Below are positions 43,031-51,447 of a stretch of 53,130 nt of DNA, piece after piece. This DNA is from Saccharothrix luteola (GTDB taxonomy: Bacteria > Actinomycetota > Actinomycetes > Mycobacteriales > Pseudonocardiaceae). Within the stretch, counting starts at the first letter, position 1; each line of letters starts with the position of its first letter. A model generated the notes under the pieces. The model worked only from the letters and a program-made list of their open reading frames with translations, had not been told where the DNA came from and made no database searches. The position numbers and the translations under genes were made by a program. Location: assembly GCF_020859565.1 (NCBI RefSeq), contig NZ_JAJHUO010000052.1:1-53130 (forward strand), read 5' to 3'.

Positions 43031-44014
43031 TCAGCGGCGGCCGTGAGCGGCGACGATTCTCAGCACCGCGCGCTCCAGGGCGTAGCCCGAGTCGGCGGCG
43101 ACGCCCTTGACGTCGGCGTTCAGGTCCGCGACCACCGTCATCGCCGCCGCGAGCCCCCGGTCCTCCCAGCCACGCGACTGGCCCTGGGCCTTCTTCACCT
43201 TCCACGGCGGCATGCCGAGCTCGCCCGCCAGCTTGAACGGGTCGCCCCGGCCCACCGCGGACACCCGTGCGATCGTGCGCACGGCGTCGGCCAGCGCGTC
43301 GGCGACCAGCACGTGCGGCACGCCGAGCTGGATCGCCCACCGCAACGCCTCCAGCGCACCGGCCCGGTCGCCCATCACGGCCTTCTCCGCGACCGCGAAC
43401 CCGGTCACCTCGGCCCGGCCGCGGTGGTAGCGGCGGACCGCCTCGGCGTCCACCTTGCCGCCGGTGTCGGCGACGAGCTGCGAGGCCGCCGCCGCCAGCT
43501 CGCGCAGGTCCGACCCCACCGCCTCGATCAGCGCCGCCACGGCCTCCGGATCGGCCTTGCCGCCGCCCGCCGCGCGGATCTCGTTGCGCACGAACGCTTC
43601 CCGGTCCGCCGCCTTGGTGATCTTCGGGCACTCGGTCACGCGGGCACCTGCCTTGCGCAGCGCCGCGGGCAGGTCCTTGGCCGCCTTGCTGCGCCCGCCG
43701 CCACTGTGGACGACCACCACCGTCACCCCGTCCGCCGGGGCCTTGGCGTAGCCGACGACCGCGTCGGCGATCTCCTTGCCGCACTCCTGCGCGGCCTCCA
43801 GCGCAACCACCCGTCCCTCGGCGAACAGGGACGGGCTCACCAGTTCCGCCAGCTCAGGCGTGGTGAGATCGGTCACGCGAACGCGGGTCAGGTCGGCCTG
43901 CGGATCGGCTTTGCGCGCCGCCGCCAACGCACCGCGCACCGCGCGCTCGACCAGCAACTCCTCCTCGCCGAGGATCAGGTGCACGGCGTCGGGCATGTCA
44001 GCGGGCGCACTCAC
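43031..44014 (-). CDS. holA: DNA polymerase III subunit delta
   Basis: A 327-residue clamp-loader delta subunit. The N-terminal segment VHLILGEEELLVERAV is the family start. LRELAAAASQLVADT and GVPHVLVADALADAVRTI fit the central and C-terminal helical domains. The GTG has GGAGG 9 bases upstream. The frame is open further out but there overlaps the thrC leader. Divergent from thrC. Confidence 0.92.
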   Translation of the reverse strand: MSAPADMPDAVHLILGEEELLVERAVRGALAAARKADPQADLTRVRVTDLTTPELAELVSPSLFAEGRVVALEAAQECGKEIADAVVGYAKAPADGVTVVVVHSGGGRSKAAKDLPAALRKAGARVTECPKITKAADREAFVRNEIRAAGGGKADPEAVAALIEAVGSDLRELAAAASQLVADTGGKVDAEAVRRYHRGRAEVTGFAVAEKAVMGDRAGALEALRWAIQLGVPHVLVADALADAVRTIARVSAVGRGDPFKLAGELGMPPWKVKKAQGQSRGWEDRGLAAAMTVVADLNADVKGVAADSGYALERAVLRIVAAHGRR

Positions 44015-44038
44015 GGGCGCGATCCTCCCACGGGTGGC

Positions 44039-44061
44039 AGACGTCCGGATGGTGGACGTCT
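44039..44061. promoter_or_regulatory. 8+8 inverted repeat in the holA-thrC region
   Basis: AGACGTCC (44039-44046) and GGACGTCT (44054-44061) flank 7 bases. It is centred about 40 bases upstream of the likely thrC -10 (TAAGTT, 44087-44092), a typical operator position. No ligand is known. Confidence 0.5.
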
Positions 44062-44113
44062 CTGGCTGAGGGTCGGGATCGTGACGTAAGTTGAAGCCCA
44101 CAACTGAATACCG

Positions 44114-44225
44114 CTCATCCAGAGGGGCAGAGGGATCGGCCCGAAGAAGCCCCGGCAACCCGTCGCACAGCGTCCGCTGGCGACCACGGTGCCAATTCCG
44201 ACCCGCGGTGCGCGGGAAAGATGAG
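44114..44225 (+). promoter_or_regulatory. SAM-I (S-box) riboswitch
   Basis: The conserved blocks are in order: AGAGGGGCAGAGGGATCGGC, then CCCGGCAACC, then GGTGCCAATTCC. Stem P1 is CTCATC (44114-44119) with GATGAG (44220-44225). The last three bases of P1 belong to the GAGGAG Shine-Dalgarno of the next gene, so ligand-bound P1 would hide it. This suggests SAM turns translation off. A -10 TAAGTT lies just upstream at 44087-44092. Confidence 0.92.
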
Positions 44226-44238
44226 GAGATACCTCGCG

Positions 44239-45501
44239 ATGACTGCTGTCAGTGTGCCCTCGGCCACCACCTCCTTCGACCTCGGTCCTGCCCGCGCGCT
44301 GTCGTGTCGCGAATGCGGCCACGAGACGCCGCTCGCCGCCGAATACGCCTGTCTCGAGTGTTTCGGGCCGCTGGAAGTGGCCTACGACTTCGGTCGGATC
44401 CGTCGCGAGGACATCGAGGCGGGCCCCCGGTCGATCTGGCGCTACCGCGGCCTGCTCCCCGTGCCGACCACCGTCGAGTCGCACCCCAACACCAACCCCG
44501 GCGGCACCCGCCTGGTCCAGGCCGACCGCCTCGCCAAGGCCCTCGGCGTGCGCAAGGTGTGGGTGAAGGACGACACCGGCAACCCGACCCACTCGTTCAA
44601 GGACCGCGTGGTCGGCGTCGCCCTCGCCGCCGCCCGCGAACTGGGCTTCAAGGTCCTGGCCTGCCCGTCGACCGGCAACCTGGCCAACGCCGTCGCCGCC
44701 GCCGCGGCCCGCGCGGGCTGGGAGTCGGTGGTCCTGGTCCCCTCCACGCTGGAGCAGGCGAAGATCCTCATGACCGCCGTCTACGGCGGCAACCTGATCA
44801 CCGTCGACGGCAACTACGACGACGTGAACCGGCTGGCGCAGGAACTGGCCGCCGAGCACGAGGACTGGGCGTTCGTCAACGTCAACGTCCGCCCCTACTA
44901 CGCCGAGGGCTCCAAGACGCTCGGGTACGAGGTCGCCGAACAGCTCGGCTGGCGGCTGCCCGACCAGATCGTGGTGCCCATCGCGTCCGGCTCGCAGTTG
45001 ACCAAGGTCGACAAGGCCTTCCGCGAGCTGGGCGACCTCGACCTGGTCGAGCAGACCCCGTACCGCGTGTTCGGCGCGCAGGCCACCGGCTGCTCCCCCG
45101 TCTCGGCCGCCTTCAAGGCGGGCCACGACGTGGTCACCCCGGTCCGCCCGGACACCATCGCCAGGTCGCTGGCGATCGGCGCCCCCGCCGACGGCCCCTA
45201 CGTGCTGGACGCCGTCCGCCGCACCAACGGCGCGATCGAGGACGTCACCGACGAAGAGGTCGTCGAGGGCATCCGCCTCCTGGCCCGGACCGAAGGCATC
45301 TTCGCCGAGACCGCCGGCGGCGTCACCGTCGCCACCGCGAAGAAGCTCATCGAGACCGGCCAACTGGACCCGGACGGCGAGACCGTGCTCCTGATCACCG
45401 GCGACGGCCTCAAGACCCTGGACGCCCTCGGCGACCGCGTCGGCCCCCGCGCCAACGTCCCGCCGTCGGCCGAGGCCGTCCTGAATGCCCTCCAGGACTG
45501 A
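44239..45501 (+). CDS. thrC: Threonine synthase homologue under SAM riboswitch control
   Basis: A 420-residue PLP enzyme of the threonine synthase fold. An N-terminal zinc-ribbon-like CxxC pair lies at Cys23/26 and Cys38/41, and the PLP lysine is Lys121 in THSFKDR. The phosphate-binding loop is around CPSTGNLANAV. The usual reaction is O-phosphohomoserine to threonine. The SAM riboswitch is unusual for that role. A homologue (MetM) making homocysteine from O-phosphohomoserine with a sulfur carrier has been described in Streptomyces as I recall; no carrier gene is adjacent here. The ATG at 44221 lies in P1 and is rejected. Confidence 0.88.
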   Translation: MTAVSVPSATTSFDLGPARALSCRECGHETPLAAEYACLECFGPLEVAYDFGRIRREDIEAGPRSIWRYRGLLPVPTTVESHPNTNPGGTRLVQADRLAKALGVRKVWVKDDTGNPTHSFKDRVVGVALAAARELGFKVLACPSTGNLANAVAAAAARAGWESVVLVPSTLEQAKILMTAVYGGNLITVDGNYDDVNRLAQELAAEHEDWAFVNVNVRPYYAEGSKTLGYEVAEQLGWRLPDQIVVPIASGSQLTKVDKAFRELGDLDLVEQTPYRVFGAQATGCSPVSAAFKAGHDVVTPVRPDTIARSLAIGAPADGPYVLDAVRRTNGAIEDVTDEEVVEGIRLLARTEGIFAETAGGVTVATAKKLIETGQLDPDGETVLLITGDGLKTLDALGDRVGPRANVPPSAEAVLNALQD

Positions 45502-45520
45502 TCACCTTCCGCCCGTGCTC

Positions 45521-45553
45521 GCCCGGGGTCGGACCATGGTTCCGGCCCCGGGC
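45521..45553 (+). terminator. Terminator-like hairpin after thrC
   Basis: The arms 45521-45535 and 45539-45553 pair at 13 of 15 positions around a 3-base loop, 19 bases after the stop. No T-tract. A GGCGGCGCGGCGG low-complexity stretch follows to about 45640 and holds no gene. Confidence 0.55.
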
Positions 45554-45702
45554 GGCGCGGCGGCGGCCCGCGCCGCACCAGGCGGCGCGGCGGCGGTCGG
45601 TGCGGCACTAGGCGCGGCACGGCGGCAGCCCGTGCGGCGGCGGTCGGCTCAGTGCCGGCCAACCTCTTCGCCCTGCCGGCGCTCTCCTGTCCGCTGTCGC
45701 GG

Positions 45703-46164
45703 TCATAGGGCGATCCTGGAGGAGCGGAGCCACCCGGTCCGGGGGAAGGCGGTCAGCTCGGGCAGGACGTGCGGGCCGACCGGTTCGGTGACCACGCGCC
45801 AGGCGGTGAGCATCTGCGGCCAGGGTCGTTTCGCCTTCTCCTGGTTGTAGCGCTCGGCGTGCCACGCCTCCGGCGGTATGGCGAGGTCGGCGTCGAAGAG
45901 GCCGTCGGCGATCAGCCGGTAGGCGGTGTCCGGCGAGGGGACCTGTGCCAGGCGGATCACGGCGGTGGCCGTCGCCCTGGCGACGATTCCGCGCTCACCG
46001 CCGGGCAGTTCCTCGCACACGTAGTACGTGAACGCCGGCCGGAGCTCGTCGGTCGGCCAGGGTTGCGCGGTGTAGCCGGGCTGCCACAGCGCCCACGCCA
46101 CGGCCCGGTTGTCGCCTTGCGGCGACCAGCCGGAGTGCAATCGGATCCAGACGTCGTTCCTCAT
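45703..46164 (-). CDS. Hypothetical protein, Trp-rich
   Basis: A 153-residue protein with nine or more Trp and many Pro. Segments such as AERYNQEKAKRPWPQMLTAW stand out. Not recognised. GGGGAG precedes the ATG by 4 bases, so it is probably translated. Its first 170 bases overlap, in another frame, the end of the comEC reading frame. Codon usage in the overlap fits this gene better than comEC. Confidence 0.7.
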   Translation of the reverse strand: MRNDVWIRLHSGWSPQGDNRAVAWALWQPGYTAQPWPTDELRPAFTYYVCEELPGGERGIVARATATAVIRLAQVPSPDTAYRLIADGLFDADLAIPPEAWHAERYNQEKAKRPWPQMLTAWRVVTEPVGPHVLPELTAFPRTGWLRSSRIAL

Positions 46165-48475
46165 CGTTCTCCCCTTGTCCGTTGTCGGGTTGGCCGCCGC
46201 TCCTGCGGGCGACCCGCGGCCCGTCCGGGCCGGCCAGGACGGCGGTGTCGCCGTCCCGGTCCGTGCGCAGCACCAGCGCGCCCCGGCTCGTCAACGCGTC
46301 GACCAGCACCCCGCTGGGGTGGCCGTAGCGGTTGCCCGCGCCGACGCTCACCAACGCGATCCGCGGCCGGACCGCCGCGAGGAACGCCGGTGACGAGTAC
46401 CGCGACCCGTGGTGCGGCACCTTGAGCACGTCGGCCCGCAGGTCCACGTGCCCGCCGAGCAGGTCAGCCTGCCCGGCCAGCTCGATGTCCCCGGTCAGCA
46501 ACACCCGCCCGGCCGCGGTGGAGGCCCGCAGCACCAGCGACGCGTCGTTGACCGCCGTGTTCGTGTCCGTCCCGCTCACGGGGTCCGCGCGCGGACCGAG
46601 CACGTCGAGCTCCAGACCCGGCCAGCTCAGCCGCTGCCCGGCGCCCAGCTCCACCACGCGGACCCCCGCCGTCCGCGCCCGTTCCCTCACCTCCTCCCAC
46701 GCCCACCCCGGTTCCCGCGACGGCCCCACCGCCACCGCGCCCACACCCCGCTCAGCCAGCACCGCCGCCAACCCGCCGACGTGGTCGGCGTGCAGGTGGC
46801 TGAGCACCACCAGCGGTATGCGCCGCACCCCGAGCCGCCGCAGGCACGACAGCACCGGCACGGGGTCCGGCCCCGTGTCGACCAACACCGCCCGGTCGCG
46901 CTCGGCGGTGGCGAGGACCACCGCGTCGCCCTGGCCCACGTCACAGGCCACGACCGACCAGCCGGGCACCGGCCACCCCGGCGCGACCACGTTCAGCGGC
47001 ACGACCACCACCACCGCGCCGATGACGGCCGCCACGACCAATGTCCGCACGCGGCGCAGCCTGGTGACCGCGTAGCCGAGCACCAGCACCCCGGCCAGCA
47101 GCAGCCCACCGACCCAGCCACTGGGCCACCCGACCGCCGCGCCGGGCACGGCCGCCGCGTGCCGGCCGACCGTGATCAGCCAGCCCACCGCCGGACCGGC
47201 CACCTCGACCACCAGCCGGGCCGTCGGCTCATGGACCTGCGCCAGCACGGCGGCCACCACACCGAGCACGGTGGCCGGGGCCACGACCGGCGCGACCAGG
47301 AGGTTCGCCACCACCGCGACCAGGCTCACCTGGCCGGACAGCCCGGCGACCAGCGGCGCGGTGGCCAGGTTCGCCGCCACCGGCACCGCCAACGCCTCGG
47401 CGAAGCCCACCGGGACGCCGCGCTCCTTCATCGCGGCGGCCCACCTCGGCGCGAGCAGCACCAGCGCCGCCGTCGCCACCACCGACAGCCCGAACCCCGG
47501 CTCGGTGGCCAACTCCGGGTCGTAGAGCACCAGGACCACCACCGCGGCCGCGAGAGCCGGCAACGCCGACCGCTCCCGACCCAGGACCAGCGCGAGCAAC
47601 GCCACCGCACCCATCACCGCAGCCCGCAACACGCTCGGCTCCGGCCCGGCCAGCACCACGAAACCGACCAGTGCCGCCATCGCACCCACCGCGCAACCAC
47701 GCGGACCGACCCGCAGCAGCCTCAGCAACAACAGGACCGCGCCGCAGACGATCGCCAGGTTCGCACCGCTGACCGCGAGGACGTGGGCGAGACCCGCCGT
47801 GCGGAACTCCTCCACCACCCTGGGTGGGAGGCCGGAGGTGTCGCCGACGACGAGCGCGGGCAGCAACCCGGCCGGTTCGGGGTCGAGCGCGGTGCTCGCG
47901 TTCCGCAGTCCGGCCCGCAGGTCCTCGGCGACCCGCTGCCACACCGGCGCTTCGGTCACGTCCTGCGGAGGCCCGCGAACCCGAAGCACCGCGACCGTCA
48001 GCTCGCCTTCGCGGGGAAGGGCGAGGGTGCCACGCGCGGTGACCCGTTGGCCGGGCAGGAGGTCCCGCCACCGCGCCGCCGGCGCCAGCACGGCGATCCG
48101 ACCGCCGCCATCGAGCGATCCGCGCACCAGCACCAGGTCGACCCCGCTCGCCCGCGAGCCGAAACCACTGGTGCGCAAGCCGTGCGGCCGGTTGTCCAGT
48201 TCGAAGTGGACAGTGGTGGGGGTGCCCCGCTCCGCCGCGACCCCCAGCGGGTGGTGGGCCGCTCCGTGCACCTGGGCACCGATCCAGCACGCCGCCACCG
48301 GACCCGCGACCGCCACCGCCACCGCTGCCGGTCGCCACCGACGCAAAGCCGAGCCGCCGATCACGGCAGCGACCAGACCGACCGCGAGGGCGGCCCACCA
48401 CGCCCACAGCAGCCCGGCCAGGGCCGTCGCCCACACCGCCAGCGCGGCGGGGACCAGATACGCACGAGGACTCAC
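45995..48475 (-). CDS. comEC: ComEC/Rec2 family DNA-uptake protein
   Basis: An 826-residue membrane protein. The N-terminal segment has several membrane spans with a DUF4131-like domain. The competence domain carries HVLAVSGANLAIVCG, and the C-terminal metallo-beta-lactamase domain carries LSHLHADHVGGL. It forms the channel for single-stranded DNA import in competent bacteria. Family similarity ends near GDTAVLAGPDGPRVARR; the last 75 or so residues lie in the region shared with the next gene and look non-native. GTG start. Confidence 0.88.
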   Translation of the reverse strand: MSPRAYLVPAALAVWATALAGLLWAWWAALAVGLVAAVIGGSALRRWRPAAVAVAVAGPVAACWIGAQVHGAAHHPLGVAAERGTPTTVHFELDNRPHGLRTSGFGSRASGVDLVLVRGSLDGGGRIAVLAPAARWRDLLPGQRVTARGTLALPREGELTVAVLRVRGPPQDVTEAPVWQRVAEDLRAGLRNASTALDPEPAGLLPALVVGDTSGLPPRVVEEFRTAGLAHVLAVSGANLAIVCGAVLLLLRLLRVGPRGCAVGAMAALVGFVVLAGPEPSVLRAAVMGAVALLALVLGRERSALPALAAAVVVLVLYDPELATEPGFGLSVVATAALVLLAPRWAAAMKERGVPVGFAEALAVPVAANLATAPLVAGLSGQVSLVAVVANLLVAPVVAPATVLGVVAAVLAQVHEPTARLVVEVAGPAVGWLITVGRHAAAVPGAAVGWPSGWVGGLLLAGVLVLGYAVTRLRRVRTLVVAAVIGAVVVVVPLNVVAPGWPVPGWSVVACDVGQGDAVVLATAERDRAVLVDTGPDPVPVLSCLRRLGVRRIPLVVLSHLHADHVGGLAAVLAERGVGAVAVGPSREPGWAWEEVRERARTAGVRVVELGAGQRLSWPGLELDVLGPRADPVSGTDTNTAVNDASLVLRASTAAGRVLLTGDIELAGQADLLGGHVDLRADVLKVPHHGSRYSSPAFLAAVRPRIALVSVGAGNRYGHPSGVLVDALTSRGALVLRTDRDGDTAVLAGPDGPRVARRSGGQPDNGQGENDEERRLDPIALRLVAARRQPGRGVGAVAARLHRATLADRRAPAGVHVLRVRGTARR

Positions 48476-49050
48476 GACCTCACCCCCGGATGTAGGGCGC
48501 GGAGAACCGCGGAGAACGACCGAGAACGACGGCGGTCAGGCCGATTGCCCACACCGCCAACTACGCCCACTTCGTTAGGTGCAGCCCGATGAGCGCCGCA
48601 GTTCAGGCCGCTTGTGTGGCGACGCCCGTGCCCTCGAACCGTGGGTCAGGCCGGCCAGGCCATGCGAAAGCAGCCGGCAGCCGATGCGTGAGGGTTTATG
48701 GGCTCACGTTTGGCTCAGGGCCGGGCCGCCGGGAGTCGGGGTAAGTGCGGCCCGTCCCGGGACGAGCATGTCGTTGGCGGGTTGTCTGTGGTGCGGTGAG
48801 GGCTGGGTGCGCGGGTCACGAGGTCACCCACCGGAACCTCGACAGGGTGGTCAGGCGGGAACCGGTGGTGCGGAGGGTGCGCCGGACGCGGTTCAGGAGT
48901 TGGCGGGTCTGGCGGTGGGGGTCGGATGCGTTGCGGCGCGGTGGATTGGGCGCTGAGTGGTGGGCATGGGGGCAGGATCGGGTGGGACGCATGGTGGTCT
49001 CCGAGTGGGGTCGGGGTGGGGCGGTGGGGCGGCGGCATGGTGTCGGGCGG
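48476..49050. other. Gap between comEA and comEC
   Basis: 575 bases with no gene of known family. Reading frames on both strands are long only because of high GC, and their products are low-complexity Pro/Arg/His or Gly-rich. One short minus-strand frame (48816-48992) is listed separately. I see no hairpin or RNA gene that stands out. Confidence 0.6.
48816..48992 (-). CDS. Possible small basic protein
   Basis: 58 codons from ATG. The second half reads as a basic helix (HRQTRQLLNRVRRTLR, then TTLSRFRWVTS), and third codon positions there are mostly G or C. The first half is irregular and there is no clear ribosome-binding site. Not recognised; it may be a chance frame between comEA and comEC. 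Confidence 0.25.
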   Translation of the reverse strand: MRPTRSCPHAHHSAPNPPRRNASDPHRQTRQLLNRVRRTLRTTGSRLTTLSRFRWVTS

Positions 49051-49776
49051 TCAGAGGCGGACTAGGTCGCGGAGTTTGGCCAGCTTCGCGTCGCCGATGC
49101 CCTCGATCTCGCCCAGTTGGTCCATGGACGTGAACGGGCCGCGCTTCTGCCTCCGGTCGACGATTCGCTGTGCTGTCACCGGGCCCACGCCCGGCAAGGT
49201 GTCCAGTTGGTCCTTGGTCGCGGTGTTCAGGTTCAAGGGCTCGGTGGTCGTGTCGGACTGTTGTGGGACGGCGATGCCCACGGCTATCTGCTCGCCGTCG
49301 GTGACCTTGCGGGCGAGGTTCAGCGGGGTCAGGTCGGCGCCCGGGTTGGCGCCGCCCGCCGCTTGCAGCGCGTCGGCCACCCTGGCGCCGTTCGGGACGG
49401 TCACCAGGCCGGGGGCGGGCACCAGGCCCACCACGTTGACGACCAGTTGTTCCTCGGCGCGGGTGACGACGGCGGCTTCCGCCACCGGGAGGTCCGGTGG
49501 GCTCTCCGGCACCGGGCGCTCCCACCACAGGGCCAGGGCGACGACCAGCGCCACGCCGGCCATCACGCCCGCGAGCAGGATTCTGCGGCGGTGCGGGACG
49601 GCTGGTTCGGGCAGCCAGCGGCGCAAGAGGCGGAGCAGTGGCGCGGCCGGAGCGGCGCGGCCGTCCGACGAGACGAAGACCAACGTCTCGGCGTCCGCCG
49701 CGCGGTGTCTGCCCCGCTCCTGGGAGATGAGGGCCTTCAGGCGGGCGGTCGTGGTTTCCGGGTTCTTGTCGAACAT
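49051..49776 (-). CDS. comEA: ComEA family helix-hairpin-helix DNA-binding protein
   Basis: A 241-residue membrane-anchored DNA receptor. A cytoplasmic N-terminal part is followed by one membrane span (about 87-105), an SLBB domain (VVNVVGLVPAPGLVTVP) and a C-terminal pair of helix-hairpin-helix motifs (LDTLPGVGPVTAQRIVD and IEGIGDAKLAKLRDLV). With comEC it forms the DNA-uptake apparatus. ATG 49776 (MFDKNPETT) begins the conserved part. Confidence 0.9.
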   Translation of the reverse strand: MFDKNPETTTARLKALISQERGRHRAADAETLVFVSSDGRAAPAAPLLRLLRRWLPEPAVPHRRRILLAGVMAGVALVVALALWWERPVPESPPDLPVAEAAVVTRAEEQLVVNVVGLVPAPGLVTVPNGARVADALQAAGGANPGADLTPLNLARKVTDGEQIAVGIAVPQQSDTTTEPLNLNTATKDQLDTLPGVGPVTAQRIVDRRQKRGPFTSMDQLGEIEGIGDAKLAKLRDLVRL

Positions 49777-49861
49777 GGGCTCGACGTTAGGCCGGATGAA
49801 GCAGGGGGTGGGGTGCGGGTTTTCGATCTGTGGATAACCGGCTGAATGATGGATAAGGGAG

Positions 49862-50704
49862 CTAGCACACCCCTCCGGGCAGCACCACCACACCCAGCAC
49901 ACCGGGGCCAGTGTGCGCGCCGATCACGGCTCCGACCTCGGAAATCAGGCATCCGGTCGAGCCAGGCACGCGTTCGTCCAGCAACGTCGCCAGTTCCGCC
50001 GCACGTTCCGGCGCGGCCAGGTGGTGGACAGCCAGGCCGACCGGCCCGGAACCCGCCGCCGACGCGGCCAGGTCGACCAGCCGGCCGATCGCCCGCCCCA
50101 TCGTGCGCACCTTCTCCAACGGCACGATCCGACCGTCGTCCACGTGCAACAACGGCTTCACCGCCAGCGCCGTGCCGACCAACGCGGCCGCGGCGCCGAT
50201 CCGCCCACCTCGCCGCAGGTGGTCGAGCGTCTCCACGCAGAAGAACATCCTGACCCGGGCAGCGGCGGCCACCGCGGCTTCCTCCGCGCACTCCGCGTCA
50301 CCACCCGCGGCACACGCGGCCAGCGCGGCGAACCCCAGCCCCATGCCCGTGGCCCGCGAGTCGACCACCCTGATCCGGCTCGGGTCGACCTCCTCCGCGG
50401 CCAACCGCGCGGCTTCCCACGTGCCCGACAGGTCACGGGACAGGTGCACGGACACGATCGCCTCCGCGCCCTCGGCCAGCACGGACCGGTACACCTCGGC
50501 CAGCTCACCCGGCGTCGGCCGGGACGTGGTCACCCGGCGGTGCTCCCCCAACGCGGCGGCCAGCTCGGCCGGCCCGAAATCCACCCCGTCCAACCTGCTG
50601 CGACCGTCCACGGCCACGTGCAGCGGCACGACCCGGACGCCGTGCCGCTCGGCGAACCCCTCGGGCAGGTACGCCGTGGAGTCGGTGACGATCGTGGTGG
50701 ACAC
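49862..50704 (-). CDS. DegV family fatty-acid-binding protein
   Basis: A 280-residue DegV protein. Signature segments are VTDSTAYLP, TTSRPTPGEL and VVDSRATGMGLGF. DegV proteins (FakB in Firmicutes) bind fatty acids for phosphorylation. No kinase partner is nearby. GTG start. Its position before octT and gpgP matches mycobacteria. Confidence 0.92.
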   Translation of the reverse strand: MSTTIVTDSTAYLPEGFAERHGVRVVPLHVAVDGRSRLDGVDFGPAELAAALGEHRRVTTSRPTPGELAEVYRSVLAEGAEAIVSVHLSRDLSGTWEAARLAAEEVDPSRIRVVDSRATGMGLGFAALAACAAGGDAECAEEAAVAAAARVRMFFCVETLDHLRRGGRIGAAAALVGTALAVKPLLHVDDGRIVPLEKVRTMGRAIGRLVDLAASAAGSGPVGLAVHHLAAPERAAELATLLDERVPGSTGCLISEVGAVIGAHTGPGVLGVVVLPGGVC

Positions 50705-50715
50705 GAGTGCCGAGA

Positions 50716-51447
50716 CTACGGCTCCGCCGCACCCGAGTGGCCGACCGCCACGGACCTGATCAGTTCCGCCATGGCCCGCCCGACCAGCTCGTGCCCTTCC
50801 CAACCCCAGTGCATGCCGTCCGGGTTGCCGAGCCGTGACCGAAGGTGCTCGCCCACCAGCGGCGGCACGTCCAGCAGCGGCACGCCCACCCCGACAGCCC
50901 ACTCACGCAGCGCGCGCTCCGCCGCCGCACGCCCGCTGTGCACACCGGCGTACGCAGCCGAACAGTGCACCGAGGGCGTCATCCCGACCACCCGGATACC
51001 GGGCTGCAGAGCACGCACCGCGCACACCGAGTCGTTCAGGTACCGCACGGTCAACCGAGGCGGCAGCGCCACCGGGTACCCGCAGAACGCCCGCGACAGC
51101 ACCGGCTGCAACGTCCGGTACCCGGCCCGCGCCCGCCGCCGCAGCCCGTCCGGCCGCAGGTAGCGCAACCCCTGCCGCAGGTAGGTCGGCAACGGCGACG
51201 GCAGCGTGTCCATGTGCCCCACTGCCAGCACCACCACGTCCGTGCGCGGCAGCAACGACCACACCCGCGGATCACCGGTCAACGACCACCAGGCGTCACG
51301 CGCCGTCCAGCCGAACCCCGCCGCCAGCTCCGCGTGCCCGCCCAACGCCGATGCCGCGACGTTCGGCCACAACCGGGGGTGATCGGCGGGCAACGGCCCC
51401 TGCGGACCGTGGAACGAGAGCGAATCGCCGAGGACGAGCAGTCTCAC
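50716..51447 (-). CDS. octT: SGNH hydrolase-fold octanoyltransferase (OctT-like)
   Basis: A 243-residue SGNH/GDSL protein. Block I is LVLGDSLSFHG with nucleophile Ser9. The final Asp/His block is NPDGMHWGWEGHELVG. The gene between degV and gpgP is diglucosylglycerate octanoyltransferase in mycobacteria, an enzyme of methylglucose lipopolysaccharide synthesis; the assignment here rests on this synteny and fold. GTGA overlap with gpgP. Confidence 0.78.
   Translation of the reverse strand: MRLLVLGDSLSFHGPQGPLPADHPRLWPNVAASALGGHAELAAGFGWTARDAWWSLTGDPRVWSLLPRTDVVVLAVGHMDTLPSPLPTYLRQGLRYLRPDGLRRRARAGYRTLQPVLSRAFCGYPVALPPRLTVRYLNDSVCAVRALQPGIRVVGMTPSVHCSAAYAGVHSGRAAAERALREWAVGVGVPLLDVPPLVGEHLRSRLGNPDGMHWGWEGHELVGRAMAELIRSVAVGHSGAAEP

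Noticed and set aside
44221..44238. Upstream ATG start for thrC
   Set aside because: The ATG is part of riboswitch stem P1; the next ATG at 44239 has a proper Shine-Dalgarno and is where similarity begins.
48579..48956. A 125-codon plus-strand frame between comEA and comEC
   Set aside because: Irregular Gly/Arg/Pro product, no ribosome-binding site, no recognisable domain.
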